A DNA stretch of 7,097 nt, taken from assembly GCA_018817195.1 (NCBI GenBank), contig JAHIUL010000186.1:1-7097 (forward strand), in the 5' to 3' direction. The position numbers and the translations under genes were made by a program. Shown piece by piece: positions 1-5,033 of this stretch (the first letter of the stretch is position 1; every line of letters begins with the position of its first letter). This DNA comes from Candidatus Margulisiibacteriota bacterium. GTDB lineage: Bacteria; Margulisbacteria; WOR-1; O2-12-FULL-45-9. The notes beneath the pieces are model-generated. The model did not search any database, was not told where the DNA came from, and saw only the letters and a program-made list of their open reading frames with translations.

Positions 1-120
1 AGGACCTTCCAGGCGAACAAATTGGCTTAGATGATAAAACTTAAGCAGCCAGACAATTGGATATGTTACTACAGCAGACACAATTGCCGCGGAAAAGAAC
101 AAGATTAAGTGCGCTATCAT
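1..120 (-). CDS. mraY: MraY-like phospho-N-acetylmuramoyl-pentapeptide transferase, N-terminal fragment
   Basis: Open reading frame of 40 codons starting at the ATG at 120 and running off the left edge with no stop. The peptide begins MIAHLILFF, forms one hydrophobic helix (about residues 3-26, ending in a Pro-containing segment) and continues LLKFYHLSQFVRLEGP. This matches the N-terminus of MraY: a first membrane helix, then a cytoplasmic GQxxRxxGP segment preceding the SH...GTPTMGG motif, which lies outside the window. The usual Gly of GQ is Ser here. MraY is an inner-membrane enzyme that transfers phospho-MurNAc-pentapeptide to undecaprenyl phosphate, making lipid I for peptidoglycan. An in-frame TAA four codons upstream of the ATG rules out an earlier start. 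No Shine-Dalgarno is present, but a promoter-like sequence sits directly upstream. A related WecA/TagO-type enzyme is the main alternative; the xxRxxGP segment favours MraY. Confidence 0.65.
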   Translation of the reverse strand, partial: MIAHLILFFSAAIVSAVVTYPIVWLLKFYHLSQFVRLEGP

Positions 121-126
121 TGGGAT

Positions 127-155
127 ATTTTAGCATTTTGCCACAACAGACTCAA
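127..155 (-). promoter_or_regulatory. Predicted sigma-70-type promoter of the mraY-like gene
   Basis: On the minus strand, TTGAGT (155-150) is followed by a 17-nt spacer and TAAAAT (132-127). Only six bases (ATCCCA) separate the -10 box from the ATG at 120, so transcription is predicted to start at or next to the A of the start codon. The absence of a Shine-Dalgarno in the same place is consistent with a leaderless transcript. Assigned by eye; not tested. Confidence 0.55.
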
Positions 156-188
156 TTAGATTCAAGGTTGTTCAAAAGTCTCTAATGT

Positions 189-361
189 TTCGCTAATTAG
201 TTTATCGCTAATTGCGCCAATAACCGGTATCTCCAATAACGCTAATTAACTCAAATTAACACTAATTATTATTTCGATAATAATTAGCGATTATTGGCAT
301 AAATTCGAGCTATTGGCGAAATGGTTATTGGCGTTAATTCGTGAATATATGAATTAGCGAA
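189..361. repeat. 173-bp nested concentric imperfect palindrome (MITE-like or long hairpin)
   Basis: Several inverted pairs share one centre near 274.5. They are 189-198 with 352-361 (TTCGCTAATT/AATTAGCGAA, 10 of 10), 215-225 with 323-333 (CGCCAATAACC/GGTTATTGGCG, 11 of 11), 233-238 with 311-316 (CCAATA/TATTGG), and a perfect 11-bp inner stem 262-272 with 277-287 closed by a TTCG loop. The element is built from two short modules. CGCTAATT occurs at 191, 206 and 240 on the plus strand and at 282-289 and 352-359 inverted. CCAATA(A) occurs at 217 and 233 on the plus strand and at 291-297, 311-316 and 325-331 inverted. It is AT-rich, has no coding potential, and fills the spacer between the terminator at 362-405 and the mraY-like promoter. 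No clear target-site duplication flanks it. It could be a decayed non-autonomous mobile element, a structured RNA or an array of regulator sites. Confidence 0.8.
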
Positions 362-405
362 TCCAAACAAAAAGCCCCTGCTTGATAAATCAAACAAGGG
401 CTTTT
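362..405 (-). terminator. Rho-independent terminator of the secG-to-beta-barrel cluster
   Basis: Arms 370-385 and 390-405 form a 16-bp hairpin with a 4-nt loop, followed in the minus direction by TTTTTGTTT. Two positions in the stem (378/397 and 381/394) are C-A mismatches when read on the plus strand but become G-U pairs in minus-strand RNA. The complete stem therefore forms only in the minus transcript, which fixes the orientation. It begins 13 nt after the stop codon of the gene ending at 419. Confidence 0.88.
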
Positions 406-418
406 GTATAAATGGAAA

Positions 419-937
419 CTAGTTTACATATACGGCCGCACTTATATAAGCACCTCTGCCTGTCATGTTACCGGTTCCAGTGCTGATTGAAGAGTCAGTA
501 TTACCTGACATAGAAGCTGTTGAATAAGGAATCAAGCCAAAGCCCAATACCATACCATCAGCTACTTCAGCTTCAACACCTAAAAGCAGAGAGATTATTG
601 AAGTGGCGGTTGAAGCGCCGTCTGTTGAGTACTGCAACCCAACCAGAGGAGCTACGTCTCCCATCATATAAGGAAGAACATAAGAACCGCTTAAAGACAA
701 ACCAGATTGACTATTTTCTACTCCAGCAATATTCTTTTCATTGCTGTAGTTCAATCCCAGTTTACCAATAATCTGTTCGGTAAAGTTATATCTGACTGCA
801 AAAGATGTGCAGTTGCCAACAACCAAGTTGCCGCCTGCGGTTTCAATACCAACACCAACCTTACCAGCAGTAACAGCAAAAGAAGCAACTGACAATCCAA
901 TAACAGCGATTAACATAGCTATTAATACTTTTTTCAT
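419..937 (-). CDS. Small exported beta-barrel-like protein (putative outer-membrane protein)
   Basis: A 172-residue protein with a clear Sec signal peptide: positive MKK, hydrophobic core at about residues 4-22, and probable cleavage near Ala20-Ala24. The mature part, about 150 residues, alternates hydrophobic, aromatic and small polar residues (for example VGVGIE, FAVRYNF, GKLGLNY, LSLSGSYVLPY, LVGLQY, LGFGLIPY, YISAAVYVN). Gly/Ser/Thr-rich turns separate these stretches. This is the pattern and size of an eight-stranded outer-membrane barrel. It ends ...AAVYVN, so the common C-terminal Phe is absent. I recognise no specific family; a periplasmic beta-sandwich is possible. It is the last gene of a minus-strand cluster, 45 bp after the upstream membrane-protein gene, and is closed by a strong terminator. 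A near-perfect Shine-Dalgarno supports the ATG at 937 and suggests high expression. Confidence 0.72.
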   Translation of the reverse strand: MKKVLIAMLIAVIGLSVASFAVTAGKVGVGIETAGGNLVVGNCTSFAVRYNFTEQIIGKLGLNYSNEKNIAGVENSQSGLSLSGSYVLPYMMGDVAPLVGLQYSTDGASTATSIISLLLGVEAEVADGMVLGFGLIPYSTASMSGNTDSSISTGTGNMTGRGAYISAAVYVN

Positions 938-943
938 TCATTT

Positions 944-953
944 TCACCTCCTT
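944..953 (-). promoter_or_regulatory. Very strong Shine-Dalgarno for the beta-barrel-like gene
   Basis: The minus strand reads AAGGAGGTGA, fully complementary to the canonical 16S rRNA 3' tail, with nine bases between GGAGG and the ATG at 937. The As immediately before GGAGG form a 9-nt A run (960-952). The site selects ATG 937 over an out-of-frame ATG four bases upstream. Confidence 0.85.
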
Positions 954-982
954 TTTTTTTAGACTTAAAAAAGACAACCTGG

Positions 983-1642
983 TTATTTACCTTTAAATAA
1001 ATTGTGCAAAAAGTCCGCTGCCATATCCTTACAACCCAGACCAAAGGCAATGGCGGCAGCTAAACCAACTGCACCAACAAACACACCCATTTGCTGGATA
1101 AAAAGTTCGGGATTTAAACCTAGTTCAGCTAAAACAGCCAAAAAGGTAAAAATAACAACAATATAATAAATAAAGCGTGAAGCTGTTTTTGCTCCCGCAA
1201 TACCAAGGTTAAGCATAATAACCCTAATAACGGCAGCAATCAGGCTGGCAAAGAACAAGCCAATGCCTAAAATCAACGAAGCCAATAAGACTAAGCCGAG
1301 ATAATTGAAAATCTTGGCGACAACCGGCTCAACCGCCAGGCCAAAGGCTCCGGCAACAGAAATAAAAACAACCAGCACAATTACCCAGTAAACAAGCTCG
1401 CCAATCAACTCAGACGCGCTTATTTTAACATTGCCTGTTTCAAGCAAAGAATTAAAACCTATTTGTTTGGCGCCCTTGTCCAGCTGCACTGCTTTTAACA
1501 CAAGCGTGGTTAATAAAGCAAGCCCCCGTGCCACCAAAAAACCAATTAAAAGAAGGATCAGGGCGAGGAGAACATTACCGAGCAGTGGGAAAATACTGGA
1601 ACTGGCCTGGTTAACAGCTTCAATCAAAGCTTCCATATCCAT
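983..1642 (-). CDS. MscS-related membrane protein with conserved TM-helix repeats, lacking the cytoplasmic beta domain
   Basis: A 219-residue, almost entirely hydrophobic protein with about five predicted membrane segments: residues 17-44, 79-104, 112-145, 156-176 and 184-203. The last segment, GAVGLAAAIAFGLGCKDMAADFL (residues 190-212), resembles the Gly/Ala-rich pore helix of small-conductance mechanosensitive channels. The repeated LLxGxLVARxL-type helices resemble the conserved TM-helix family (Pfam PF05552) found in CmpX-like proteins. The protein ends about ten residues after the pore-like helix, so the MscS beta domain and the cytoplasmic vestibule are missing. This is usual for the TM-helix family and need not mean truncation. 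It lies 31 bp after secG and 45 bp before the beta-barrel-like gene, and is probably co-transcribed with both. A role in membrane stress or channel activity is inferred from family only. A second in-frame ATG at 1636 could be the true start. Confidence 0.78.
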   Translation of the reverse strand: MDMEALIEAVNQASSSIFPLLGNVLLALILLLIGFLVARGLALLTTLVLKAVQLDKGAKQIGFNSLLETGNVKISASELIGELVYWVIVLVVFISVAGAFGLAVEPVVAKIFNYLGLVLLASLILGIGLFFASLIAAVIRVIMLNLGIAGAKTASRFIYYIVVIFTFLAVLAELGLNPELFIQQMGVFVGAVGLAAAIAFGLGCKDMAADFLHNLFKGK

Positions 1643-1646
1643 TCTA

Positions 1647-1653
1647 CCTCCTT
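1647..1653 (-). promoter_or_regulatory. Shine-Dalgarno of the MscS-related gene
   Basis: AAGGAGG lies only 4 nt before the ATG at 1642 and 10 nt before the second in-frame ATG at 1636. The short spacing to the first ATG leaves it open which Met is used; the product differs by two residues. Confidence 0.7.
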
Positions 1654-1673
1654 ATTTTGACCTTCTAGGCCTG

Positions 1674-1895
1674 TTAAATTTTGAGAATAGCTAGAAGGAT
1701 AGAAATCGCCAAAAAAAGAATCGCAAATCCCCAGGTGATGCGGTCAAGGCCCTTTTCCATGCCTTTGGGCGAGCCAAACAGCCTGGCTGATCCGCCAATG
1801 CCACCCAAGCCCTCTCCCTTGGCAGCGTGAACAAGTACACTGATAATCAAGCCAATTGCCGAGAACAATTGGACTGCTAACAATAAATTTCTCAT
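1674..1895 (-). CDS. secG: SecG, Sec translocon auxiliary subunit
   Basis: A 73-residue protein with the SecG plan: an N-terminal membrane helix (about residues 3-23), a conserved cytoplasmic loop and a second membrane helix (about residues 54-72). The loop reads KGEGLGGIGGSARLFGSPKG followed by MEKGLDRIT, which matches the family's G-rich, ARLFGS and LxRIT signatures. SecG associates with SecYE in the inner membrane and assists SecA-driven protein export. Length is normal for the family. It is the first gene of the minus-strand cluster leading to the MscS-related and beta-barrel-like genes. No Shine-Dalgarno precedes the ATG at 1895; a near-consensus promoter ends only nine bases upstream, suggesting a leaderless or almost leaderless mRNA. 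Bacterial genomes often place secG beside gap, pgk and tpiA, and gap, pgk and gpmI lie nearby here. Confidence 0.92.
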   Translation of the reverse strand: MRNLLLAVQLFSAIGLIISVLVHAAKGEGLGGIGGSARLFGSPKGMEKGLDRITWGFAILFLAISILLAILKI

Positions 1896-1904
1896 GTCTG
1901 CGTA

Positions 1905-1933
1905 ATTTTAACGTAGACCCATGCCTGTGTCAA
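1905..1933 (-). promoter_or_regulatory. Near-consensus sigma-70-type promoter of secG
   Basis: On the minus strand, TTGACA (1933-1928) is a perfect -35 box. A 17-nt spacer follows, then TAAAAT (1910-1905), a five-of-six -10 box. The sequence between it and the ATG at 1895 is only TACGCAGAC, so the predicted first nucleotide is about 1898 and the 5' leader about 2-3 nt. Confidence 0.78.
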
Positions 1934-1949
1934 CAGGAAATTGCTTTAT

Positions 1950-2084
1950 GCCCTCACCCCCTACCCCCTCTCCCAGAAGGAGAGGGGGAATTATTTATTC
2001 TCTCAAGAAAAAAGTTATCCCTCTCCCTCTGGGAGAGGGAGGTTCAAGACAATCTCTTGTCTTAAGATAAGTCAGGGTGAGGGC
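1950..2084. repeat. 135-bp GC-rich MITE-like palindromic repeat with 10-bp terminal inverted repeats
   Basis: The ends are perfect inverted repeats: GCCCTCACCC at 1950-1959 and GGGTGAGGGC at 2075-2084. Inside are three hairpins. Stem 1 is 1964-1973 with 1979-1988 (10 bp, 5-nt loop), stem 2 is 2018-2027 with 2031-2040 (10 bp, 3-nt loop), and stem 3 is 2046-2052 with 2057-2063 (7 bp, 4-nt loop). Arms of stems 1 and 2 are also similar enough to pair with each other. Elements of this CCCTCACCC...CCCTCTCCC type occur between genes in many unrelated bacteria; that is general knowledge, not a search result. No convincing target-site duplication is visible. Its base composition differs sharply from the AT-rich flanks. 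It occupies the spacer between the secG and gpmI promoters. Confidence 0.85.
1951..1974 (-). other. Potential G-quadruplex motif upstream of the secG promoter
   Basis: Read on the minus strand there are four G runs of lengths 3, 5, 5 and 3, separated by loops AGA, TA and TGA. This fits the standard G3+N1-7 quadruplex pattern with very short loops. It lies inside the left end of the MITE-like repeat, 17 bp upstream of the secG -35 box, on the secG non-template strand. Formation would compete with the terminal-repeat and stem 1 pairings of the same element. Confidence 0.65.
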
Positions 2085-2085
2085 T

Positions 2086-2113
2086 TTGAAAACTTACTAA
2101 AATATAGTAAGAT
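2086..2113 (+). promoter_or_regulatory. Possible gpmI promoter, directly next to the repeat
   Basis: TTGAAA (2086-2091), a 16-nt spacer and TAAGAT (2108-2113) precede the gpmI ATG at 2121 by seven bases. The -35 box starts two bases after the right end of the MITE-like repeat. The -10 match is only four of six. Other AT-rich hexamers nearby (TAAAAT at 2098-2103, TATAGT at 2103-2108) are closer to consensus but lack a spaced -35 box, so the assignment is tentative. Confidence 0.38.
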
Positions 2114-2120
2114 ATTGTTT

Positions 2121-3755
2121 ATGAAGACACATACTCCGGTTTATCTTTGCATCCTTGACGGCTTTGCCATTGGCCAGCAAAATGAAAACAATGCGATCTA
2201 TAATGCAATTCAACAAGGCAAAGCCCCCTTTATTGCTGAACTGATAAAAACAAAACCCTATGCTTTGCTTGACTGTTCGGGGCTGGCAGTGGGCTTGCCA
2301 AAAGGCACTATGGGCAACTCTGAAGTTAACCACTTAAACATGGGCGCAGGCCGGATTGTTTACCAATCAATTGAAAGAATTAATGTAGCTATTGAAGATG
2401 GCAGCTTTTTTAAAAATGATGCCCTGCTCTCTGCCGTTAAACAGGTTAAAAAGAATAATTCAACCCTTCATCTCATGGGGATATTACAAGGACACGGGGG
2501 AACAGTCCATGGGAGTATCAAACATCTATTTGCCTTACTGGAATTAGCTAAACGATCTGGCCTTAAAGATGTCGCAATTCACCTGTTCACTGACGGAAGA
2601 GATACTAACCCCAAAGCAGCTGGAGAAGTTTACCTGAAAATGCTGCATGACAAGATTTCTGAGCTGGCCTTGAACAGTATTGTAAAAATCAGGTCTGTGA
2701 TGGGCAGGGAAGTGGCCATGGACAGGGACACAGCCTGGAATAAGACTTTAGCTGCGCTTAAAGCTTTAGTTAAAGGCGAAGGAGAATATAAAGCCTCTTC
2801 TGCAGCCGAAGCAATTGAAGCGTCCTATGGCCGCGGGGAAACAGATGAATTCATTCGCCCTACTATTATTGGTGATTATAAGGGCATGATCTCAAAGGAT
2901 TCAGTAATATTTTTTAATTTCAGGCAAGACAGGGGCATGCAGTTAACAATTGCTTTTTGCGAAAACGACCATAAGTTTTTCAATTACAAAAAAGGCACAA
3001 AACCAATTAATGAAGGAATCTATAGCGAGATTGAACAAATTCAAGCTAAAATAAAAGGTTTATGTTTTGTAGCCATGACAGAGTATTATCCAGAAATTAA
3101 TGCTTTAACAGCTTTTCCTGAAAAAGAAATCCCAAATACAATTGGTGAAATTGTGTCTAAAGCTAACTTAAAACAACTACGTTTAGCAGGACCAGAAAAA
3201 TTTGCCCATGTTACAGGTTGGTTTTCCGGCAGACGAACAGAGCCCTTCCCTGGCGAGGATCGCCATCTTGCCCAAGATTTAAAGTTAAAAGAAAGGACAG
3301 AAGGCGGCAAGCGTTATGATTTGGTGCCGGAAATGACAGCTTATCTTGAAACTGATTTTGCCCTAAAAGCTATTGAAGAAGGAAATTATAGTTTAATTGT
3401 CCACAACTTTCAGAACGGCGATATGGTTGGGCACACGGGAAACCTTAAAGCCGCAACCGAAGCCATTGGTCATCTTTCAAAATGCCTGGAAAAACTTGTT
3501 CCTGCCTGGATCAATAAAGGCGGAATTTTCATCGTAACTTCTGATCACGGCAATGCTGATGAAATGTCACTTAAGAAAGGTGATAAATCAGTAGTCAGCA
3601 CTCAACATTCGCTCAATCCAGTGCCCTTTTGGATATTGGGAAAAGATTTGAAAGTAAAGAAAAAAGGAATCGTGCCTGATATTGGGGTAACAGTTTTAGA
3701 CCTAATCGGATTGAAAAAGCCAAAGGCCATGACAGCCACGAGCCTGTTAACTTAG
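2121..3755 (+). CDS. gpmI: GpmI, 2,3-bisphosphoglycerate-independent phosphoglycerate mutase
   Basis: A 544-residue enzyme (family usually about 510) interconverting 3- and 2-phosphoglycerate through a phosphoserine intermediate with two divalent metals. Visible motifs: ILDG with metal Asp13; MGNSEVNHLNMGAGR with catalytic Ser67; His130 in the GG-VH segment; DGRD (158-161); GREVAMDRD (195-203); FNFRQDR (266-271); EKFAHVT (359-365); NFQNGDMVGHTGN with Asp434 and His438; SDHGN with Asp475/His476; QHSLNPVPF with His496. All expected catalytic residues seem present. The hinge strands are unusual: HVTGWFSGRRTEPF replaces the common HVTFFFNGG, and a longer Lys/Glu-rich stretch replaces SPxVATYD. 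The frame is open 60 codons upstream, but that part translates the repeat element and lacks family similarity, so the start is ATG 2121. No Shine-Dalgarno is visible there. It is transcribed alone, diverging from secG and convergent with the lipoprotein gene. Confidence 0.95.
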   Translation: MKTHTPVYLCILDGFAIGQQNENNAIYNAIQQGKAPFIAELIKTKPYALLDCSGLAVGLPKGTMGNSEVNHLNMGAGRIVYQSIERINVAIEDGSFFKNDALLSAVKQVKKNNSTLHLMGILQGHGGTVHGSIKHLFALLELAKRSGLKDVAIHLFTDGRDTNPKAAGEVYLKMLHDKISELALNSIVKIRSVMGREVAMDRDTAWNKTLAALKALVKGEGEYKASSAAEAIEASYGRGETDEFIRPTIIGDYKGMISKDSVIFFNFRQDRGMQLTIAFCENDHKFFNYKKGTKPINEGIYSEIEQIQAKIKGLCFVAMTEYYPEINALTAFPEKEIPNTIGEIVSKANLKQLRLAGPEKFAHVTGWFSGRRTEPFPGEDRHLAQDLKLKERTEGGKRYDLVPEMTAYLETDFALKAIEEGNYSLIVHNFQNGDMVGHTGNLKAATEAIGHLSKCLEKLVPAWINKGGIFIVTSDHGNADEMSLKKGDKSVVSTQHSLNPVPFWILGKDLKVKKKGIVPDIGVTVLDLIGLKKPKAMTATSLLT

Positions 3756-5021
3756 CTACTCCACATACTTCATTACTGAGACTTTTTCAACCTTGCTTGC
3801 ACCTTCACAAATAGCAACATAAGGAGTACCGTTATAAAGATGAAGGACCACATCAGTACTCGCACTATTAGAAAAGCCAAAATCCCCAATCACCTGCCAG
3901 GCGCTGCCTTCAAACTTCATAACAGTGGGCTTTGTGTCATTTGCTACATCAACAAAAGCAACATATGGAACTGTACCCTCAATATACAATGACGTAGATG
4001 ATGCCTCGCCTGAAGAAAAACCATCACTGCCAACTGCTTCCCAGGTTAGATTATCATATCTTTTCACATAAACCTTATCTGAGTCCAGGGCATCAGTATA
4101 TGAGACATAAGGGATCTCATTATCGTCTACAAACAATGATATGCCGCTGGCCGCACCATTTGAAAAACCAGCATAACCAACAACTTCCCAGGTAGAGACA
4201 TTAAATTCCATTACAGTTGCCCTGCCGGAATTAGCCGCATCTTTAAAGGCAATATAAATACTATCAGCAGCAAACACATAAAGTGATATATCCAAAGCCT
4301 CATCTGCTGAAAATCCGTAATAACCAACTACTTCCCATGTAGGATCTTCACATTTCATAACAGTTGTTTTAGAACCATTTGCCACATCTCTATAAGCAAC
4401 ATAGGGATCTCCATTATAAATCATCAATGAAGTATAAGACGCCTCTCCTGAAGAAAACCCCTGATTCCCAACATAACCCCAGCTGCTTGATTTATATTTC
4501 ATCACCGTTGCCCCATTTGCAGCTGTTGCATCACGAAAAGCAACGTACGGAACAACACCCCCACCCCCTTGCGGCTGGAGAAACAAGGAAAGAAATCTTG
4601 CATCATCAGGAAAAAAGGGCGCACTGCCAACATTTGACCAGGAGCCAGAATAACTCATCAAAGTTGCGTTATAATTTGTATAATCAGAATAAGCCACGTA
4701 AGGGATACTCTCATCCATATCAAAGCAAAGATACCGCGCTGGATCTGCGGAGAACTCTGGACTGCCAATATAAGTCCAGCCAGACGCCAAAGTCGTTGTT
4801 GTAGTAGTTGTAGTGGTAGTGGTGGTTGTAGTCACTGGGGCTGTTGTTGCAGTTGTGCCTGTTGTGGTAGTCGTAAGCGTAACCAATGTTATTGTCGGCG
4901 GCGTTAAAGTTGTTGTTGAGGTCGAGGGCGTCCGGTCAACCTGCGTGCCGCAGCTGGCAAAGAGCAAAGCGACAATAACAATTGAAACAAAAAATATTGG
5001 GACTAAAATAAAATGTCTCAT
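3756..5021 (-). CDS. Lipoprotein with Thr-rich linker and predicted seven-bladed beta-propeller
   Basis: A 421-residue protein in three parts. Residues 1-24 form a lipoprotein signal peptide (MRHFILV, hydrophobic core, LFASC lipobox with Cys24). The residue after Cys is Gly, which by the E. coli rule would favour outer-membrane sorting. Residues 31-77 are a Thr/Pro-rich linker containing 14 consecutive Thr (64-77). Residues 80-421 hold seven tandem repeats of about 48 residues, each starting with Trp (82, 128, 181, 229, 278, 327, 375). The repeat consensus is WxxVGxxGFSxxxAxxxSLYVxxxxPYVAYxDxxxxxxxTVMKY. Seven such repeats suggest a closed beta-propeller on the cell surface or in the periplasm, acting in binding rather than catalysis; I see no catalytic motif. 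I recognise no named family. It is the last gene after ndk (12-bp gap, no Shine-Dalgarno), and its stop codon directly abuts the gpmI stop. Confidence 0.85.
   Translation of the reverse strand: MRHFILVPIFFVSIVIVALLFASCGTQVDRTPSTSTTTLTPPTITLVTLTTTTTGTTATTAPVTTTTTTTTTTTTTTLASGWTYIGSPEFSADPARYLCFDMDESIPYVAYSDYTNYNATLMSYSGSWSNVGSAPFFPDDARFLSLFLQPQGGGGVVPYVAFRDATAANGATVMKYKSSSWGYVGNQGFSSGEASYTSLMIYNGDPYVAYRDVANGSKTTVMKCEDPTWEVVGYYGFSADEALDISLYVFAADSIYIAFKDAANSGRATVMEFNVSTWEVVGYAGFSNGAASGISLFVDDNEIPYVSYTDALDSDKVYVKRYDNLTWEAVGSDGFSSGEASSTSLYIEGTVPYVAFVDVANDTKPTVMKFEGSAWQVIGDFGFSNSASTDVVLHLYNGTPYVAICEGASKVEKVSVMKYVE
4791..4832 (-). repeat. Run of 14 Thr codons in the lipoprotein linker
   Basis: Fourteen ACN codons in a row use all four synonyms in irregular order (six ACT, four ACA, three ACC, one ACG). 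The DNA is thus not a pure trinucleotide microsatellite, although the plus strand is strongly G/T-biased here. Confidence 0.9.
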
Positions 5022-5033
5022 TAATTTTCAAGC

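Noticed and set aside
3..44. Possible 13-residue end of a plus-strand gene at the left edge (DLPGEQIGLDDKT then stop)
   Set aside because: It is antisense to the better supported MraY-like reading frame and too short to support.
189..361. CRISPR array or tandem repeat
   Set aside because: The modules are inverted around one centre with irregular spacing; there are no equal-length repeats separated by unique spacers.
938..982. Terminator or promoter between the MscS-related and beta-barrel-like genes
   Set aside because: Only a very short AACC/GGTT stem with an impossible loop precedes a T run, and no paired -35/-10 boxes are convincing. The genes are treated as one unit.
1856..2065. Small plus-strand ORF across the secG start and the repeat
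   Set aside because: Its frame is antisense to secG and then repeat-derived (PHPLPPLPEGEGE-type peptide); no start signal or family.
1941..2120. A 60-codon in-frame extension of gpmI upstream of ATG 2121
   Set aside because: It runs through the MITE-like repeat and gives a low-complexity Pro/Ser/Gly/Arg-rich peptide typical of translated repeats of this kind. Family similarity begins only at MKTHTPVYLCILDG.
3700..3760. Terminator at the gpmI/lipoprotein junction
   Set aside because: On the minus strand only a 3-4 bp GC stem precedes a short T run, and on the plus strand a T5 run has no stem before it. Both are too weak to call.
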